A DNA stretch of 7,891 nt, from the NCBI GenBank assembly GCA_001313065.1, contig BBFD01000192.1, forward strand, positions 1-7,891, in the 5' to 3' direction. The notes beneath the pieces were generated by a model. The model had not been told where the DNA came from and did not search any database. It saw only the letters and a program-made list of their open reading frames with translations. The position numbers and the translations under genes were made by a program. The DNA comes from Silvimonas sp. JCM 19000. GTDB lineage: Bacteria > Pseudomonadota > Gammaproteobacteria > Burkholderiales > Chitinibacteraceae. Below, in pieces: positions 1 through 6,764 of this stretch (its first letter is position 1; every line of letters begins with the position of its first letter).

Positions 1-345
1 GGTCGGCAAACAGCATGGAACCGAGCGAGCGATTGCCGATGCCTTCAGCCGCCGGAAACCGCCGCGCACCGCGCTGCGCGAAGCCACGCTATGCGCATAC
101 ACCAGCGGCATCTCTGCGCTCAGTAACAACACATCGCGCGTTAGTACGCGCACGCGGCGCGGTAGTTGCAAGGTGGCCAGTTCGTCGGCGTGCGGCGCCT
201 GCTCACGCTGGCGCAAGACGCGCACGCTGAACGCTGGATAGTGCGCCACCAGGCGGGCGGTCAGCGAGCCGCGTTCGCTCAGCCAGGGCTGCAAGGCGCG
301 CGGAGCAAGGCATTGCGGATGGTGCCAGCGAAATCGGGTAGGCAT
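1..345 (-). CDS. ubiC: Chorismate pyruvate-lyase UbiC, N-terminal part, frameshifted, cut by window edge
   Basis: UbiC splits chorismate into 4-hydroxybenzoate and pyruvate, the first committed step of ubiquinone synthesis, in the cytoplasm. About 115 residues are visible of a family length near 165-180. Early residues include WLSERGSLTARL (21-32). A central stretch VRVLTRDVLLL (65-75) aligns with the E. coli segment WLREILL, so Arg70 would be the counterpart of the chorismate-binding Arg76. LVYAHSV follows at 81-87. The typical GNRSLGSMLFAD block appears only after a change of frame at about 42-45, where one base (probably a G in AAGGGC) is missing; without it the frame reads off into unrelated residues. 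The start at 345 is the first ATG of this frame and has no strong ribosome binding site. The C-terminal catalytic glutamate region lies outside the window. The gene is divergent from azlC. In many bacteria ubiA follows ubiC, which cannot be checked here. Confidence 0.88.
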   Translation of the reverse strand, partial: MPTRFRWHHPQCLAPRALQPWLSERGSLTARLVAHYPAFSVRVLRQREQAPHADELATLQLPRRVRVLTRDVLLLSAEMPLVYAHSVASRSAVRGGFRRLKASAIARSVPCCLPT

Positions 346-380
346 GGGAGCGGGTCGTCTTGCTTTTTTTTGTCGGCGCA

Positions 381-409
381 ATTATGCACTGTTTGGCTGC
401 GCCGCAGCA
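381..409 (-). promoter_or_regulatory. Candidate ubiC promoter
   Basis: Read on the minus strand, CATAAT at 386-381 is a good -10 hexamer, 5 of 6 to TATAAT, lying 35 bases before the ubiC ATG. Seventeen bases further upstream is TGCTGC (409-404), a poor -35 match. The implied leader of about 29 bases contains an A8 run. Assigned by eye only. Confidence 0.35.
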
Positions 410-443
410 GGCACTGTGCCGAGGCGAAACAGCAGGTCTCCGC

Positions 444-449
444 TAGAAT
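444..449 (+). promoter_or_regulatory. Candidate -10 box of azlC (leaderless type)
   Basis: TAGAAT ends exactly 7 bases before the ATG at 457, so transcription would start at or within a base or two of the start codon. No Shine-Dalgarno sequence precedes that ATG, which fits a leaderless mRNA. No convincing -35 is visible. The same layout is seen before bioF. Confidence 0.5.
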
Positions 450-456
450 GCGGGCC

Positions 457-1190
457 ATGACTTCTCTCGCAACCCCCACGGCGCCGTCCGCGCCCCACCT
501 GCATCCCGCTGGCTTCTGGCAAGCGCGCGTGACACGCTGCCTATGCTGATCGGCGCCGCGCCCTTTGGCGTTATCTACGGCACGCTGGCCATTTCGCACG
601 GATTACCGGTCTGGGCCACCTTCCTGATGTCGGCCCTGGTGTATGGCGGGGCCAGCCAGTTTATCGCCGTAACCCTGCTCGCCACCGGCACGGCCGCGCC
701 CATCATCATCGCGACCACCTTTATTGTTAACTTGCGCCACGCCCTGTATAGCGCGGCCTTGCTGCCTGCCGTCAGCACTTTGCCGCGCAGTTGGCGCGCG
801 GGCATGGCGTGGTTTCTCACCGATGAGACCTTTGCCATCGTGTTTCACAAGCTCGACAGCGGCGAGCCGGTGCATCTGGCGCGCTTTTATATGGGCTCGG
901 CGCTGGCCATGTTCAGCAACTGGTTGTTCTGGACCGGTATGGGCATCGTGCTGGGCCATAGCCTGCCCGGCATTGCCGGTTGGGGCCTTGAATTTGCCAT
1001 GGTGGCCACCTTTGTCGGCATCGTGGTGCCACTGCTCAAAGATCGTTCGCATGTGGCAGCGGCGCTGGCTGCTGCCGTCGTCGCGATTGCGGCGCGTGAA
1101 TTACCCTACAAGCTGGGCCTGATGGTGGCCGCGCTGGTGGGAATTGGCGTTGGCGTGCTACTTGCTCCCAAAGCGGAGGACAAGCCATGA
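457..1190 (+). CDS. azlC: AzlC family branched-chain amino acid export protein (one frame break near the N-terminus)
   Basis: AzlC is the large membrane subunit of an AzlCD-type exporter, known from resistance to azaleucine in Bacillus and from BrnFE in Corynebacterium, which exports branched-chain amino acids and methionine. The corrected protein is about 244 residues, normal for the family. The AzlC signature PMLIGAAPFGVIYGTLA is near residue 30. It is followed by VYGGASQF, FIVNLRHALYSA and FLTDETFA, all typical of the family, and then alternating hydrophobic membrane segments to the end. The first residues (MTSLATPTAPSAP...FWQ) are read from 457. After CAA at 520-522 the frame must change because one base is missing (probably CAAGGCGCG written as CAAGCGCG), giving FWQGARDTLPMLIG. 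Everything from 543 to the stop is intact. An in-frame ATG at 448 is less likely because it lies inside the -10 box. The stop overlaps the azlD start as ATGA. Exported substrate is inferred from the family. Confidence 0.92.
1172..1180 (+). promoter_or_regulatory. Ribosome binding site of azlD
   Basis: GCGGAGGAC, ending 6 bases before the ATG at 1187, is a strong Shine-Dalgarno sequence inside the azlC coding end. It fixes the azlD start even though the azlD frame breaks soon afterwards. Confidence 0.8.
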
Positions 1191-1495
1191 ATACGCTGCT
1201 GTTATTGCTGGGCATGGCGGCCGTCACTTATCCGGTGCGCGCCGGTTTGTGGTTGCGCGGTGGCAGATTCCGCCACGGCTGAAGCAAGCGCTTGATTACG
1301 TGCCGACTGCGGTGCTGACCGCCATCACCGTCCCCGCCGTGTTGCTGCACGACGACCAGCTCTGGCTAAGCTGGCATAACGCACAGCTGGCTGGCGCACT
1401 GGTCACCGGGTGATCGTCTGGCGCACGCGCCATCTGCTGTGGGGCATCGGCGCCGGCTGGTGGTATATGCGCTGTGGCGAGTGCTGCTGGCCTAG
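1187..1495 (+). CDS. azlD: AzlD family small membrane subunit, three frame breaks
   Basis: AzlD is the small partner of AzlC, a protein of about 100 residues with several membrane helices. The corrected length is 103 residues. It can be read in four pieces: [20 protein letters not shown] and LWLRG; then [15 protein letters not shown] and [14 protein letters not shown] through ALVTG; then [16 protein letters not shown]; then [12 protein letters not shown] and TAG. Each join needs one added base, near 1259-1260, 1408-1410 and 1455-1456, all next to GG or GGG. The segment [16 protein letters not shown] matches the conserved RLxxxLxYVPxAVL core of the family. It overlaps azlC by ATGA, so it is translationally coupled to it. 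Three independent breaks in 100 codons would normally mean a pseudogene, but the perfect conservation of sense in every frame and the same pattern in neighbouring essential genes favour sequence errors. Confidence 0.85.
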
Positions 1496-1508
1496 GCCGG
1501 GCTTGTCG

Positions 1509-1514
1509 TACAAT
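1509..1514 (+). promoter_or_regulatory. Candidate -10 box of bioF (leaderless type)
   Basis: TACAAT lies between the azlD stop and bioF and ends exactly 7 bases before the bioF ATG at 1522, the same spacing as TAGAAT before azlC. There is no Shine-Dalgarno before the ATG. No good -35 is seen at 17 bases. It suggests bioF-bioH can be transcribed apart from azlCD. Confidence 0.5.
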
Positions 1515-1521
1515 CGCGGCC

Positions 1522-2727
1522 ATGGCTCAAACCCCGCATCCTTCTTCGCCGTTTGCCACGCTGGCAGACGAACTGACCCAGCGCCGCGCTGATCATCTGT
1601 ATCGCCAACGCCCCTTGCTGCAATCGCCGCAGGGGCCAGTGGTGACGGTGGCAGGGCAGTCGCTGAATAATTTTTTGTAGCAATGATTATCTAGGCCTGG
1701 CCCATCATCCGCGTCTGATCGCCGCAGCGCAGGACGCAGCGGCGCAGTGGGGCGTGGGTAGTGGCGCATCGCATCTGGTGTGCGGCCACCAACAGCCGCA
1801 TCAAGACGCCGAAGACGCGCTGGCCGCCTTTGTCGGTAAACCCGCCGCGCTGACTTTTGCCACCGGTTATCTGGCAATCTGGCGGTCATCACCGGGCTGC
1901 TGGGGCGCGAGGACGCCGTGTTTGCCGACAAGCTCAACCATGCCTCGCTGAACGACGCCTGCATGTTGTCGCGCGCCAGTTTCAAGCGTTATGCCCACAA
2001 TGATCTGGCGCAACTGGCGCATCTGCTGGCGCATACGCCCGCCCGGCGCAAGTTGATCGTGGCCGATGCTGTGTTCAGCATGGACGGCGATCAGGCGCCG
2101 CTGGCGGAGTTGCTGGCGCTGGCCGAGGCGCACGATGCCTGGCTGTTTATTGACGATGCCCACGGTTTTGGCGTGCTTGGCGACGGGCGCGGCGCCATGG
2201 CGGCGGCGCATATCGACTCGCCCCGGCTGATCTATCTGGCCACGCTGGGCAAGGCCGCCGGAGCGCCGGCGCTTTTGTCGCAGCGGAGGCGGTGGTGATC
2301 GATTATCTGATCAACCATGCGCGGCCCTACATCTATACCACTGCCGCGCCAGCGCTGCTGGGGGCGGTGACGCTGGCCAGCCTGGCGGTAATCCAGTCCG
2401 AACCCGAACGGCGCGCCACGCTGCGTAGCCATATCGCCAATCTGCGCACGCGCTTGCTGGCAGCGCAGGTGGCGTTGATGCCTTCGTCCACCCCGATCCA
2501 GCCGGTGCTGATGCCAGATAGCGCTACCGCGCTGGCGGCCTCGCAGGCTTTACGCGAACGCGGGCATTGGGTGGCCGCCATCCGTCCGCCTACGGTACCG
2601 TCGCCACGCCTGCGCATCACTTTGTCGGCCGCGCATGACGCTGCCGCCGTGACGCAACTGGCCGATGATCTGATCGATATTCTGCGGCAACTTGCCGCGA
2701 CGCCTCTGACAGGAAAAAACGCGGTGA
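1522..2727 (+). CDS. bioF: 8-amino-7-oxononanoate synthase (KAPA synthase), several frame breaks
   Basis: BioF is a PLP enzyme of the alpha-oxoamine synthase family. It condenses pimeloyl-ACP with L-alanine to 8-amino-7-oxononanoate, an early step of biotin synthesis. Corrected length is about 401 residues. In order one sees [72 protein letters not shown], then [12 protein letters not shown] (Asp211 and His214, matching the cofactor-binding Asp204 and His207 of E. coli) and [14 protein letters not shown] with the Schiff-base lysine at about 244. Frame breaks: an extra T in the run 1671-1676, a missing A at 1876-1877 (GCAAATCTG written GCAATCTG), a missing base at 2262-2265, and probably an extra A in 2714-2719. 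With five A's in that last run the gene ends CGG TGA and overlaps bioH by GTGA. As written it runs on into bioH. Confidence 0.94.
2711..2714 (+). promoter_or_regulatory. Ribosome binding site of bioH
   Basis: AGGA lies 9 bases before the GTG at 2724, inside the end of bioF. It supports separate initiation of bioH at this GTG, although the written frame reads straight through from bioF. Confidence 0.55.
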
Positions 2728-3494
2728 GCCTGTATTTTGAAAGCATCGGCCAAGGCGCCGACGTGGTGTTTCTGCACGGTTGGGCCATGAATGGCATGGT
2801 CTGGCGCCAGGTTACTGCGGCACTGGCGGACGAATTTTGCTGCCATCGCGTCGATCTGCCCGGCTGCGGGCGGAGTGACAGCATCACGCCGTATACGCTG
2901 GATCAACTGGTGAGCGCGGTGGACGCGGCGTTTCCGTTGCCGGTGCATGTGGTCGGCTGGTCGCTGGGCGGGGCAGTGGCCACGCAATGGGCTTTGCAGC
3001 AATCCGAAAAGGTGCGCTCGCTCACGCTGGTGGCCGCGTCGCCCAGTTTTGCCCAGCGCGCTGACTGGCCGTGCGCGACGCCGCTGCCGGTGTTGCAGCA
3101 GTTCACCGATCATCTCGGCGGCGACTGGCGCGGTACGCTCAAGCGCTTTGTCGCGCTGCAAACCATGGGTGGCGGCGAAGCACGCGAGCTGGCACGGCAG
3201 CTGATCGATGATTTATTTGGCCATGGTGAACCCGACGCGGCCGCGCTCAAGGCCGGTCTCGACATCTTGCGCGACACCGATTTGCGCGCAGAGGTGGGCA
3301 AGCTGGCGCTGCCCGTGCTGCTGCAATATGGCGATCGCGATGCCATGACGCCGCTGGCTGCGGGGCAGTGGCTGGCGGAACAGATCGCCGGCGCGCAGTT
3401 GGTAACGCACCGCGGCGCGGCGCATGTGCCGTTCTTGTCGCATCTGGCTGATTTTGTGGCGGCACAACGGCAGTTCTTGCGCGATGCCAGCTAA
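2724..3494 (+). CDS. bioH: Pimeloyl-ACP methyl ester carboxylesterase BioH
   Basis: BioH hydrolyses pimeloyl-ACP methyl ester to pimeloyl-ACP, which ends the disguised fatty acid cycle and feeds BioF. It is an alpha/beta hydrolase of the cytoplasm. From the GTG start the protein has 256 residues, the same length as E. coli BioH. Visible features are LHGWAMNGMVW (17-27, oxyanion region), DLPGCGRS (44-51), the nucleophile elbow GWSLGG with Ser80, the acid in YGDRDAMTP (Asp206), and the base in GAAHVPFLSH (His234). The start is chosen because [11 protein letters not shown] matches the usual BioH beginning, an AGGA lies 9 bases upstream, and the GTG would overlap a bioF stop as GTGA. The frame is uninterrupted to TAA. 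It is directly followed by a strong terminator, and no bioC follows, so bioC must lie elsewhere if present. Confidence 0.93.
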   Translation: MSLYFESIGQGADVVFLHGWAMNGMVWRQVTAALADEFCCHRVDLPGCGRSDSITPYTLDQLVSAVDAAFPLPVHVVGWSLGGAVATQWALQQSEKVRSLTLVAASPSFAQRADWPCATPLPVLQQFTDHLGGDWRGTLKRFVALQTMGGGEARELARQLIDDLFGHGEPDAAALKAGLDILRDTDLRAEVGKLALPVLLQYGDRDAMTPLAAGQWLAEQIAGAQLVTHRGAAHVPFLSHLADFVAAQRQFLRDAS

Positions 3495-3497
3495 CTG

Positions 3498-3527
3498 AAA
3501 ACGGGCGCCACCGCGCCCGTTTTTTTT
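3498..3527 (+). terminator. Rho-independent terminator of bioF-bioH, probably bidirectional
   Basis: A perfect 8-bp stem ACGGGCGC / GCGCCCGT with loop CACC is followed by T8, and A-T pairing can extend the stem. It begins a few bases after the bioH stop. On the minus strand the same hairpin is followed by only four T's and lies about 20 bases after the pit stop, so it can serve the converging gene too, more weakly. Confidence 0.92.
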
Positions 3528-3545
3528 GCCAAGCTGACGGCAGCA

Positions 3546-5160
3546 TCAGCTACCCAACTGACTGAAAATCCAGTACAAGCCGCCGGCCAGCGCCATTGCG
3601 GCGGGCAGCGTCAGCACCCATGCCATCAGCAAATTGCGCACCGTGCTCATCTGCAGGCCCGAGTGATTGGCCGCCATGGTGCCGGCAATGCCCGACGACA
3701 ACACATGGGTGGTGCTGACCGGCAGCCCATACATGTCGGCCGCGGCAATCGTGGTCATTGCCACCAACTCGGCGCTGGCGCCTTGCGCGTAGGTCAGGTG
3801 GCTCTTGCCTATCTTCTCTCCCACCGTGACCACGATGCGTTTCCAGCCCACCAGCGTGCCCAGGCCGAGCGCAATGGCGACGGCAATCTTGACCCAGGTC
3901 GGGATAAAGCGGGTGGCGTTATCCAGGGTCTTGCGATAGTTGGCGACCACCACCGCATCATCGCCGCTAAGCGGGCTATGCGCGTCTTTAAGCAATAAGC
4001 GCAGCGCTTCGGAGTTCAGGTACATGTCATTGCGTACGTTCTGCACCACGGTATTGGGCAAACGGTTCAACGTGTCGTATTGCGCCGTCTGATTGGCGAT
4101 CGCGCCAGCGAGTGCCGTAACGGCGGGCAAGGTGTCCGGCGCAATGCTGCGGGTCTGGATAAAGCGTTGCACGGCCGCACGATAGTCCTGCGGTGCCGGG
4201 TCAGCGCTGTGTTGCTTTAACGTGGCCTGCACTTGCTGCGACACCGCCTGAAACGTGACCACCTCCTGCTGCGGCAGCGCGCGGTTCAGCGCGTAGGTGG
4301 TCGGCAAGATCCCGATCAGGATCAGCATGATCAGCCCATGCCTTTCTGCCCGTCATTGGAACCATGAGCAAAGCTGACGCCAGTGCAGGTCAGCACCAGC
4401 AGGCCACGGATCCACCACGGCGGCGGGGCATTGGTTTTCGGCTCTTTGTACAAAGCCGGGGCGCGCACCAGCAATTTCATCAACAACAACAGCAGCGCGG
4501 CGCAAAAGAAGCCCACCAGCGGCGACAACAGCAGCGACTTGCCCACATTAAGCACTTGCGACCAATCCACGCCCGTGGTGTGCCCGTTGCCGCCTGACAT
4601 CAACTGATTGGCCAGACCCACGCCGATAATCGAACCAATCAGCGTATGCGAGCTGGACGCGGGCAAGCCCAGCCACCACGTCCCCAGGTTCCAGATGATG
4701 GACGCGATCAACAGCGCAAACACCATGGCGAAACCGGCGTGGCTGCCCACATGCAGAATCAGCTCGACCGGCAGGAGCGAAATGATGCCAAACGCCACCG
4801 CGCCACTAGAAAACAGCACGCCCAGAAAATTAAAGAAACCGGACCAGACCACGGCAAAGGTGGCGGGCAGCGAATGCGTGTAGATGACAGTGGCGACGGC
4901 ATTGGCGGTGTCATGAAAGCCGTTGACGAACTCAAAGCCGAGCGCAATCAGCAAGGCGACGCCCAGCAGGATATAGGGCAGCCAACTGCTGGTGGCGGTG
5001 GCTGCGGCGTCAATATCGTGCGCGAGCTGAAAACCGTAAAAAAAACAATGCCGCCGAGCAGCAACAAACCGAACAGGCCGATCGCCAGCGGGCCGTTCTG
5101 TTTTTCGAGCGAGGGGCGTGGGCCGCTGCGTGCGGCCTCGAACGTAGTAGCGTCGGACAT
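3546..5160 (-). CDS. PiT family inorganic phosphate transporter, two frame breaks
   Basis: This is a low-affinity phosphate permease of the PHO4/PiT family in the inner membrane, driven by ion symport. Corrected length is about 538 residues. After a hydrophilic N-terminus a membrane helix lies near 26-46. The first PiT signature, FVNGFHDTANAVAT, begins near residue 79. PASSSHTLIGS and the second signature GSNDGQKGMG (267-276) follow. A long hydrophilic middle loop comes next, and then the C-terminal repeat with GLPVSTTHVLSSGIAGTM. One base is missing from the T run at 5038-5045 (nine T's give VFFYGFQLAHDID) and one at 4333-4337 (GGGCCTGATC written GGGCTGATC). The start at 5160 is chosen from the GGAG upstream and the MSDATTFE sequence. 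No DUF47 accessory gene, often found next to pit, is present. A bidirectional terminator lies beyond the stop. Confidence 0.92.
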
Positions 5161-5186
5161 GGCACATCTCCGTGGGTTTGTGCGCC

Positions 5187-5201
5187 CGACGCTACGCGTC
5201 G
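5187..5201 (-). repeat. Small inverted repeat in the pit leader
   Basis: CGACGC and GCGTCG are separated by TAC and could form a 6-bp hairpin with a 3-base loop in the 5' region of the pit transcript, 27 bases before the start codon. No T run follows. A function is not established. Confidence 0.35.
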
Positions 5202-5215
5202 TTTGTTGCAGAATC

Positions 5216-5240
5216 ATGATCGTTTGCTGACGTGCGATCA
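5216..5240. promoter_or_regulatory. Candidate operator upstream of pit
   Basis: TGATCG (5217-5222) and CGATCA (5235-5240) form a perfect inverted repeat with a 12-base spacer. The same stretch read on the minus strand (5233-5216) holds ACGTCAG and CGATCAT with a 4-base gap, an 11-bp period like the Pho box, but only 9 of 14 positions agree with CTGTCAT repeats. It lies between the gpsA terminator and pit. No clear -35/-10 pair was found nearby. Confidence 0.3.
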
Positions 5241-5264
5241 GTGGCGCAACTTATCTGCAGAAAC

Positions 5265-5292
5265 AAAAAACGCCCGGAAAAAACCGGGCGTT
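5265..5292 (-). terminator. Rho-independent terminator of the grxC-secB-SH3-gpsA run
   Basis: On the minus strand a perfect 9-bp stem AACGCCCGG / CCGGGCGTT with a T6 loop is followed at once by a T6 tract. It lies 43 bases after the gpsA stop. On the plus strand no T run follows, so it acts only on minus-strand transcripts. Confidence 0.9.
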
Positions 5293-5334
5293 AGAGAGGG
5301 GCGATCAAGCTTTCCGTCAGCGCGGTGGTCAGCC

Positions 5335-6325
5335 TTATTCGCCTTCGCGACGCGGTGCGCGCCCCATCAGGGTCTGTAATACATCGGCTACTGCGGCATC
5401 TTCAAACAACACGCGACAGACACCGGCAGTAATCGGCATATCGACGCCCAGCGCTTGCGCCTGGCGCCAGACTTCGCGTGCCGCCGGAACGCCTTCGGCA
5501 ACGTGACCAAGGTTCTGCAGCACATCATCCAGCTTGAGCCCCTCTGCCAGCAGCAAACCCACGCGTCGGTTGCGCGACAGGTCACCGGTGGCTGTCAGCA
5601 GCAAATCGCCGATGCCGGCCAGGCCCATAAAGGTTTCCGGCCGGGCGCCTTGCGCCGCGCCAAAGCGCGCCATTTCTGCCAGACCACGCGTCAGCAAAGC
5701 GGCACGGGCATTCAAACCGTAATTCATCCCGTCGCAAATGCCGGCGGCGATGGCCAATACGTTTTTTGACGGCAGCGCCGATTTCGACACCCACCAGATC
5801 GTCGCTGGCATACAAACGCAAGACCGACGTATTCAGCGCATTGGCCGTGCGCTGCGCAAATTCGCCGTCGCTGGCGGCAATCGTCACCGCAGATGGCAGA
5901 CCGCGCGCCACTTCTTGCGCAAAGCTGGGACCCGACAGCATGCCGCGTGGCACATCAGCCGGCATTTCTTCTTCGGCCACCTGATGCGGAAATTTCATCG
6001 TGCCCGCTTCCAGCCCTTTACAGGCCCACAGCACAGGCGCGCGCGAACCGGCCGCCGTCAACGCCTTCAGTGTCGGGCGCAGGCCAGACAAGGGCGTGAC
6101 CAGCAAGATCAGCTCCGCGCCAGCGATGGCGACGGCAAGATCGGCATGCACACTCAAACTATCGGGAAACGGCGAATCAGCCAGATAACGGATATTGGCG
6201 CGGGCGGCCTGCATATCGCTGGCCTGTTGCTGGTCGCGACACCAAAGCGCCACCTGGTGCTGACCAGCAAAACGGATCGCCAGCGCGGTACCCCAGGCGC
6301 CTGCGCCCAGAACTGCAAGTTTCAT
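5335..6325 (-). CDS. gpsA: NAD(P)-dependent glycerol-3-phosphate dehydrogenase GpsA, one frame break
   Basis: GpsA reduces dihydroxyacetone phosphate to sn-glycerol 3-phosphate, the backbone for phospholipid synthesis, in the cytoplasm. The corrected protein has 329 residues, the usual length. The Rossmann motif GAGAWG is at 7-12, WACKGLE and [10 protein letters not shown] follow, and the catalytic lysine is Lys187 in [17 protein letters not shown], matching Lys192 in E. coli. The C-terminal half has [12 protein letters not shown] and [21 protein letters not shown]. The two halves are in different frames: the run at 5762-5767 holds six A's on the coding strand where five are needed (GTC AAA AAC GTA), so one A is extra. 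Because gpsA is normally essential and both halves are perfectly conserved, an indel error is likely. The start at 6325 overlaps the stop of the SH3 gene as ATGA. An ATG three codons upstream is possible. Confidence 0.97.
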
Positions 6326-6764
6326 GCGCCCCAAACCTCTTCGATACGAACAAAACCCGTCGCGCCGTCGCGATGCTTGACCTTGAGCCAGCCCGCGCGG
6401 TTGTTATCGACGAGTTCGAACAACACATCCTTGTCGGCATGCAATACCACGGGCGAAGACAGATCCGCCTGCTGGCGCACATCCAGCGCTTTGGTGGCCA
6501 CGACAATATGCTTATTGGATAGATCGGCCTTGTGCACCCAGGCCAGCGTGCCATCGCGATCGCGCACGCGTGCCCATGCGTCTGCTTCAGACAGCACCTC
6601 GAGCGGCGTGTTGCGGCTGATCACAAACAGCTTTTTTTTGCGGAATCTTGCGGCGCCTGGTACAGCACAACGCCGTGATGAGAGGCCGAGCGGATATCGA
6701 GTGCATGCACCGCGCCACTGCACAGCAGCAGCGCGGTGAGCAGCGACTTAGTGAGTCGTTGCAT
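6322..6764 (-). CDS. Exported SH3-domain protein of unknown role between secB and gpsA, one frame break
   Basis: Corrected length is 147 residues. Residues 1-21 look like a signal peptide: MQRLTKS, then a hydrophobic core [10 protein letters not shown] and an AVHA cleavage site. The cysteine at 15 follows LLL and does not fit a lipobox. The rest looks like two bacterial SH3 repeats. One, about 28-82, contains [20 protein letters not shown]. The other, about 90-147, contains [18 protein letters not shown] and [21 protein letters not shown]. Such domains (SH3_4 type) often bind cell wall or proteins in the periplasm. The frame breaks at the A run 6632-6639: nine A's are needed for [11 protein letters not shown], eight are present. 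The start overlaps the secB end by 17 bases and the stop overlaps gpsA as ATGA, so it is coupled to both. I do not recognise a named gene, and the function is unknown. Confidence 0.83.

Noticed and set aside
1187..1495. azlD as a genuine pseudogene
   Set aside because: Three breaks in 100 codons would fit decay, but no substitutions or internal loss are seen and essential neighbours show the same break type. Not excluded, only less likely.
1489..1498. GGCCTAGGCC perfect 10-base palindrome at the azlD stop
   Set aside because: It is made largely of the GCC TAG codons of azlD and has no other supporting signal.
2550..3161. Long minus-strand open frames opposite bioF-bioH
   Set aside because: The plus strand carries the BioH catalytic triad in one unbroken frame; the opposite frames show no domain.
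4646..5230. A 194-codon plus-strand open frame opposite pit
   Set aside because: The minus strand clearly encodes conserved PiT membrane segments here; the plus-strand product is a low-complexity shadow.
5762..5767. Programmed -1 frameshift in gpsA at the A6 run
   Set aside because: The downstream frame requires skipping one A (+1 direction), not the -1 slip that such a heptamer favours; an extra base call is simpler.
5738..6739. A 333-codon plus-strand open frame opposite gpsA and the SH3 gene
   Set aside because: It is antisense to well recognised genes, rich in Arg, His and Gln as expected for a shadow of GC-rich coding DNA, and has no family motif or ribosome binding site.
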